From NCBI GenBank assembly GCA_016716715.1, contig JADJVE010000018.1:1-24654 (forward strand): 24,654 nucleotides of DNA. Direction: 5' to 3'. Below, piece by piece: positions 21,220-24,654 of the stretch; position 1 is the first letter of the stretch, and every line of letters starts with the position of its first letter. The notes below the pieces were generated by a model. The model was given only the letters and a program-made list of their open reading frames with translations. It was not told the DNA's origin and did no database searches. This DNA is from Acidobacteriota bacterium. Its GTDB lineage: Bacteria > Acidobacteriota > Thermoanaerobaculia > UBA5066. A program made the translations under genes and the position numbers.

Positions 21220-22386
21220 GTGTTTCGTTTCCTGCCGCTCGTCCTGAAGAACCTGCTGCGCAAGAAGACGCGGACGATCCTGACCGTCGGCTCGATCCTG
21301 CTGCCCGTCTTCCTCGTCGCGTTCATGGCGACGTTTCTCCGGACGCTGAACCTGCCCGACCCGGCTCGCGAACGCGGCCTCTACCGGCTCGTCACGCGGC
21401 ACAAGGTCGGCCTTACGACGTCGCTGCCCCAGGCCGTCATGAACCGGATCGCGCCGCTCGAGGGCGTCCGCGCGATCACGCCGATCGACCGCTTCGCCGG
21501 GCTCTACCGGGACGCGAGCGCCGGGAACGTCTTTCCGCGTTTCGCCGTGGACCCCGAGCAGTTTCTCCAGGTCTTCGACGACGCGAAGATCGTCCAGGGC
21601 TCGGCCGAGGAGTGGAAGCGGGACCGCGCGGGCGGCCTCGTGGGCGTCGCGCTCGTGAAGAAGTACGGCTGGAAGGTCGGCGACGCCGTGACGATCAAGG
21701 GGACTCTGTACCCCGTGGACCTGACGTTCACGGTCCAGGGCGTCTACAGCCTGCCCTACGAGAACTCCGCCAGCATCTTCTTCCACCGCGCGTACCTCGA
21801 GGAGGCGTGGCCGCCGTTCCGCGGCACCGTCTCGACGATCTGGACGCGCTGCGCGGACGCCGCCTGCGCCGGGCGCCTGCCGAAGCAGATCGACGACTTC
21901 TACGAGAACTCGCCGAACCCGACGAAGACGGAGAGCGAGAACGCGTTCACGCTCGGCTTCGTCTCGCTGCTCGGGAACGTCCAGCTGCTCCTGACCGCGA
22001 TGGGCGTCATCATCATCGGCGTCGTCGTCGTGATCGCGGCGAACACGATCGCCCTCAACGTGCGCGAGCGCGTCGTCGAGGTCGCCGTGCTGCGGACGCT
22101 CGGCTTCTCGCGCCCGAGGATCGTGGGCCTCGTCATGAGCGAGAGCCTCGTGCTCGCCGGAGTGGGTGGACTCCTCGGGTTCCTGGCCTTCGTCGCGGCG
22201 TTCTCGCGCCTCAAGGGCGCGCTCATGGAGACGCGGATGGCGCCGTTCGCGGCGGGGATGAAGATCTTCCCCGAGGTCGTCGCGCTCGCGGCGGGCGTCG
22301 CGCTGGCCGTCGGCGTCCTCTCGGCGATCGTCCCGGCCGTGCTGGCCGCGCGGCGGCCGATCGTGGACGGCCTGCGCGCGTCGTGA
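21220..22386 (+). CDS. ABC transporter permease (MacB/FtsX family)
   Basis: 388 residues from GTG 21220 ('MFRFLPLVLKNLLRKKTRTI'), the usual N-terminus of this family just before transmembrane helix 1 (~residues 20-40). A large periplasmic domain (~45-255) corresponds to MacB_PCD. Three more helices follow: 'LLLTAMGVIIIGVVVVIAAN', 'LVLAGVGGLLGFLAFVAAFS' and 'VVALAAGVALAVGVLSAIVP'. 'NVRERVVEVAVLRTLGFSRP' is the conserved FtsX cytoplasmic loop that contacts the ATPase. MacB-type permeases move lipoproteins, peptides or antibiotics, or transmit force to envelope enzymes. No ATPase gene is adjacent, so its partner must be encoded elsewhere. A TATTCT at 21184-21189 may be the -10 box. An alternative start upstream is possible because no Shine-Dalgarno marks GTG 21220. 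Confidence 0.87.
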   Translation: MFRFLPLVLKNLLRKKTRTILTVGSILLPVFLVAFMATFLRTLNLPDPARERGLYRLVTRHKVGLTTSLPQAVMNRIAPLEGVRAITPIDRFAGLYRDASAGNVFPRFAVDPEQFLQVFDDAKIVQGSAEEWKRDRAGGLVGVALVKKYGWKVGDAVTIKGTLYPVDLTFTVQGVYSLPYENSASIFFHRAYLEEAWPPFRGTVSTIWTRCADAACAGRLPKQIDDFYENSPNPTKTESENAFTLGFVSLLGNVQLLLTAMGVIIIGVVVVIAANTIALNVRERVVEVAVLRTLGFSRPRIVGLVMSESLVLAGVGGLLGFLAFVAAFSRLKGALMETRMAPFAAGMKIFPEVVALAAGVALAVGVLSAIVPAVLAARRPIVDGLRAS

Positions 22387-22396
22387 GCCGGACCGG

Positions 22397-22870
22397 CTAG
22401 AGCCAGCGGCGCGTGCGCGCCTTGAATGCCCGGTACTCGTCCCCGAACCTCCGCTCGAGATAGGCCTCCTCGCGGCCGATCACGAGGCGGCGCAGCGCGA
22501 GCCAGACGAGCGGGAGCGCAACGAGGACCCACGGCGTGTTCGCGACGAGCGCGATCCCCACGAACCCGACAGACAACCCGACGTACATCGGGTTGCGGGA
22601 GAACCGGTAGGGCCCCCACGTGACGAGGGCGCTCACGGGATGGTTCGGGTGCGGCGTCGTCTTCGCCCGGACGAACGTGAAGAACGCCCACCCCCCGAAC
22701 GCGAGCCCGGCGAGGGAGATGGCGGCGCCGGCGAAACACGCCTCGCCCTCGAGCCGCGGCGGGAAGAGCGGCACGGGCGCGAGCCACTTGAGCAGGAAGC
22801 CGGCGGTGAGTCCGACCCCGAAGAGCACGGGCGGAATCACCGGGACGTTCGCGTGGTCATTGCCGGACAC
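22397..22870 (-). CDS. Isoprenylcysteine carboxyl methyltransferase/PEMT-like membrane protein
   Basis: 157 residues from GTG 22870, 7 nt after the stop of the S9 oligopeptidase, so probably in the same operon. Four hydrophobic segments are seen (~residues 12-32, 45-67, 95-130). The family signature is complete: 'TTPHPNHPVSALVTWGPYRF', then 'SRNPMYVGLSVGFVGIAL', and the C-terminal 'REEAYLERRFGDEYRAFKAR' followed by TRRWL. These residues form the SAM-binding face in ICMT and PEMT enzymes. Bacterial members methylate unknown, probably lipid-like or small thiol/amine substrates at the inner membrane; prenylated proteins are not expected here. Substrate not assigned. Confidence 0.85.
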   Translation of the reverse strand: MSGNDHANVPVIPPVLFGVGLTAGFLLKWLAPVPLFPPRLEGEACFAGAAISLAGLAFGGWAFFTFVRAKTTPHPNHPVSALVTWGPYRFSRNPMYVGLSVGFVGIALVANTPWVLVALPLVWLALRRLVIGREEAYLERRFGDEYRAFKARTRRWL

Positions 22871-22877
22871 GGCCCGT

Positions 22878-24654
22878 CTATTTCGCGATGCCGAACCGCG
22901 TCAGCAGGAACGCCTCGTCGAGCGCGATCTCGTGGAGGAAGTCGTAGCGCCCGGACGCGCCGCCGTGCCCGGCCGCCATGTTCGTCTTGAGAAGGAGCGG
23001 TTTCGCGTCCGTCTTGAGCGTGCGCAACCGCGCGACGTACTTCGCGGGCTCGTGGTAGAAGACCTGGCTGTCGTTGAACGACGTCTTGACGAGCATCGCC
23101 GGATACGCGCCCTTCTTCAGGTTCGTGTACGGGCAGTACCGCTTGATGTACTCGTACTCGTCCTTCGTCGCCGGGTTTCCCCACTCCTCGTACTCGCCGA
23201 CCGTGAGCGGCAGCGTGGCGTCGCTCATCGTGTTCAGGACGTCCACGAACGGCACGTGCGCGATGACGGCGCTGAAGAGATCGGGCCGCATGTTCACGAC
23301 GGCGCCCATGAGGAGGCCGCCCGCGCTGCCGCCCTCGGCGGCGAGGCGATCCCTCGCGGCGATTCTCTCCGCAACGAGAGTCTCGCCCGACGCGATGAAG
23401 TCCGTGAACGTGTTCATTTTGTTCTTCATCCGCCCGGCGTCGTGCCACGCCTTGCCCATCTCGCCGCCGCCGCGGATGTGCGCGACGACGTACGCGAACC
23501 CGCGGTCGAGGAGCGGGAGCCGGTCGGACCGGAACGAGACGCCGATCGAGATGCCGTAGGAGCCGTAGCCGTAGAGGAGCGTCGGGAACGGCCCGTCCTT
23601 GAGCGTCTTCGTCTTGCCGTCGGCCGTCTTCGAGCGCCAGACGATCGAGAGCGGGATCTTCGTCCCGTCCGCCGCCGTCGCCCAGAGGCGCGCCGAGGAG
23701 TACTGCGTCCGGTCGTAGCCCGGGACCTCCCACTCCTTGAGGAGCGTCGCCTTCCGCGCGTCCATGTCGTAGTCGAAGACGGACTGGGGCGTCACGAACG
23801 ACTGGTAGCCGTAGCGGAAGACCTTCGTGTCCCAGACGCGGTTCGTGTCCGAAGAAGCCACGTAGACGGGCTCGGGGAACGCGACGGTGTGGGAGTCGCC
23901 CTCGTGAAGCTCCGAACCGTGAACCGCTGCAGGCCGTTCGTGCGCTCCCTCGAGGACGAGGTGGTCCTTGAAGAGGTCGATCCCGGCTAGCATGACGTCG
24001 GCGGGCGGTGCGGGACGATCTCCTTCCAGCTCGCGCGGCCCGGCGCGGCGACGGGAGCCGTCACGAGCCGGAAGTTGCGGCCGCCGGAGTTCGTCCGGAT
24101 GTAGAAGAGGTCGCCGCGGTGGTCGACGTCGTACTCGTGGTCCTGCTCTCGCGCGGCGACGAGCGCCCACTCGCCCTCGGGCGCGTCGGCCTTCAGCACG
24201 CGGGCCTCGGACGTCGTGTGGCTGGAGATCTCCACGACGAGCCACGCGCCGCTGCGTGTGCGGCCGACGTGGACGCCGAACCGCTCGTCCTTCTCCTCCA
24301 GAAGGAGCACGTCGGCGGACGCGGGGGTTCCCACCTTGTGCCGATAGAGACGGTGCGAACGCTTCGTCGTCTCGTCCTCGACGGAGTAGAAGAGGGTCTT
24401 CCGTCGAGGCCCACGCGACGCTCGTGACGCGCAGCATCCGCTCGGGGGGAGCGCGCCTGTCTTCAGGTCCTTGATCGCGAGCGTGCTACTGGCGGAACCC
24501 CGTGTCGTCCCGGTCGAGTACGAGGAGGCTACCGTCGTCCCGACGGGCGCAGAGTGGGGCCGAGCGACATGAACTTCTTCCCTCGGCGAGAGCGCGTTCA
24601 GGGTCGAGGGGACCTGCTCGCGCCGTCCCCTCGCGCTCTTTCCGGCAGTGAATC
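22878..24654 (-). pseudogene. S9A prolyl oligopeptidase / oligopeptidase B-like, frame-broken near the window end
   Basis: The catalytic domain is intact from about 23890 down to the stop at 22878: 'FPTLLYGYGSYGISIGVSFR', 'FAYVVAHIRGGGEMGKAWHD', Ser in 'RLAAEGGSAGGLLMGAVVNM', Asp in 'VKTSFNDSQVFYHEPAKYV' and His in 'NMAAGHGGASGRYDFL'. This is the S9A triad order and resembles oligopeptidase B (PtrB), which cleaves short peptides after basic residues. Part of the beta-propeller follows in other frames: 'TLFYSVEDETTKRSHRLYRH' (~24330-24390), 'LAIKDLKTG' (~24455-24485), 'KFMSLG' (~24545-24575). At least six indels lie between 23900 and 24654, for example six C where seven would keep frame near 24449. 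The N-terminus is beyond the window. Since the catalytic half is perfect and the breaks cluster at the sequence end, sequencing error is a serious alternative to true inactivation. Confidence 0.85.

Noticed and set aside
22620..23990. Open frame of about 450 codons antisense to the S9 oligopeptidase
   Set aside because: The minus strand carries a complete S9 catalytic triad; the plus frame has no recognisable motif.
1..24654. CRISPR array, phage structural genes, transposase, integrase or replication origin
   Set aside because: No regularly spaced repeats, no cas-, phage-, transposase- or integrase-like protein, and no DnaA-box cluster could be seen.

Overview
This 24.7 kb window is GC-rich DNA (roughly 70% by eye in the core). 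Third codon positions are strongly G/C, which fills the antisense strands with meaningless open frames. The gene set points to a free-living, aerobic-type heterotrophic bacterium: succinyl-CoA synthetase, nucleoside diphosphate kinase, M24 and S9 peptidases, several VWFA-like secreted proteins and an OmpA-type lipoprotein. The VWFA-like family and the many secreted proteins suggest Acidobacteriota or a relative. That placement is inference from family content; there is no rRNA or other taxonomic marker here.

Layout. (1) 1-3390: three consecutive VWFA-like genes on the + strand, all interrupted by many small indels; the second and third are tandem paralogs. (2) 3429-3915: a frame-broken NTF2-like lipoprotein gene. 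(3) 3937-5142: a perfect 45-bp copy of the 3' half of tRNA-Val, about 1.1 kb of lower-GC DNA with three small broken genes, then the complete tRNA-Val(UAC). Just inside both ends lie paired 11-mers at 13-bp spacing, as expected of integrase arm sites. This looks like a very small tRNA-integrated element without its own integrase. (4) 5207-7291: a mercuric-reductase-like flavoprotein with one 1-bp frameshift, followed by a TVP38/VTT membrane protein. (5) 7288-11194: a secreted protein of unknown function, a histidine phosphatase, a SAM methyltransferase carrying an in-frame palindromic insertion, and a secreted alpha/beta hydrolase. (6) 11251-13297: sucCD. (7) 13357-14006: a PIN toxin / ribbon-helix-helix antitoxin pair. 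(8) 14108-15933: a PIG-L-type deacetylase, a DUF1569 protein and ndk. (9) 16076-17692: an intact VWFA protein and an OmpA-type lipoprotein. (10) 17799-24654: an RluA-type pseudouridine synthase, an Xaa-Pro aminopeptidase, a secreted IPT/TIG protein, an ABC permease, an isoprenylcysteine-methyltransferase-like membrane protein, and an S9 oligopeptidase that runs off the right end.

Two patterns cut across the genes. First, at least eight genes have a TAnnnT hexamer 5-11 nt before the start codon and no Shine-Dalgarno sequence, which suggests leaderless or near-leaderless transcripts, while other genes have strong Shine-Dalgarno sites. Second, a palindrome with the core GATTTCTTAGAAGGGTG occurs twice, once inside a coding sequence and once between convergent genes.

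Caution: frameshifts are dense in the first ~5 kb and the last ~0.75 kb and almost absent between. This could be true gene decay or indel errors at low-coverage contig ends, and the broken genes should be read with that in mind.
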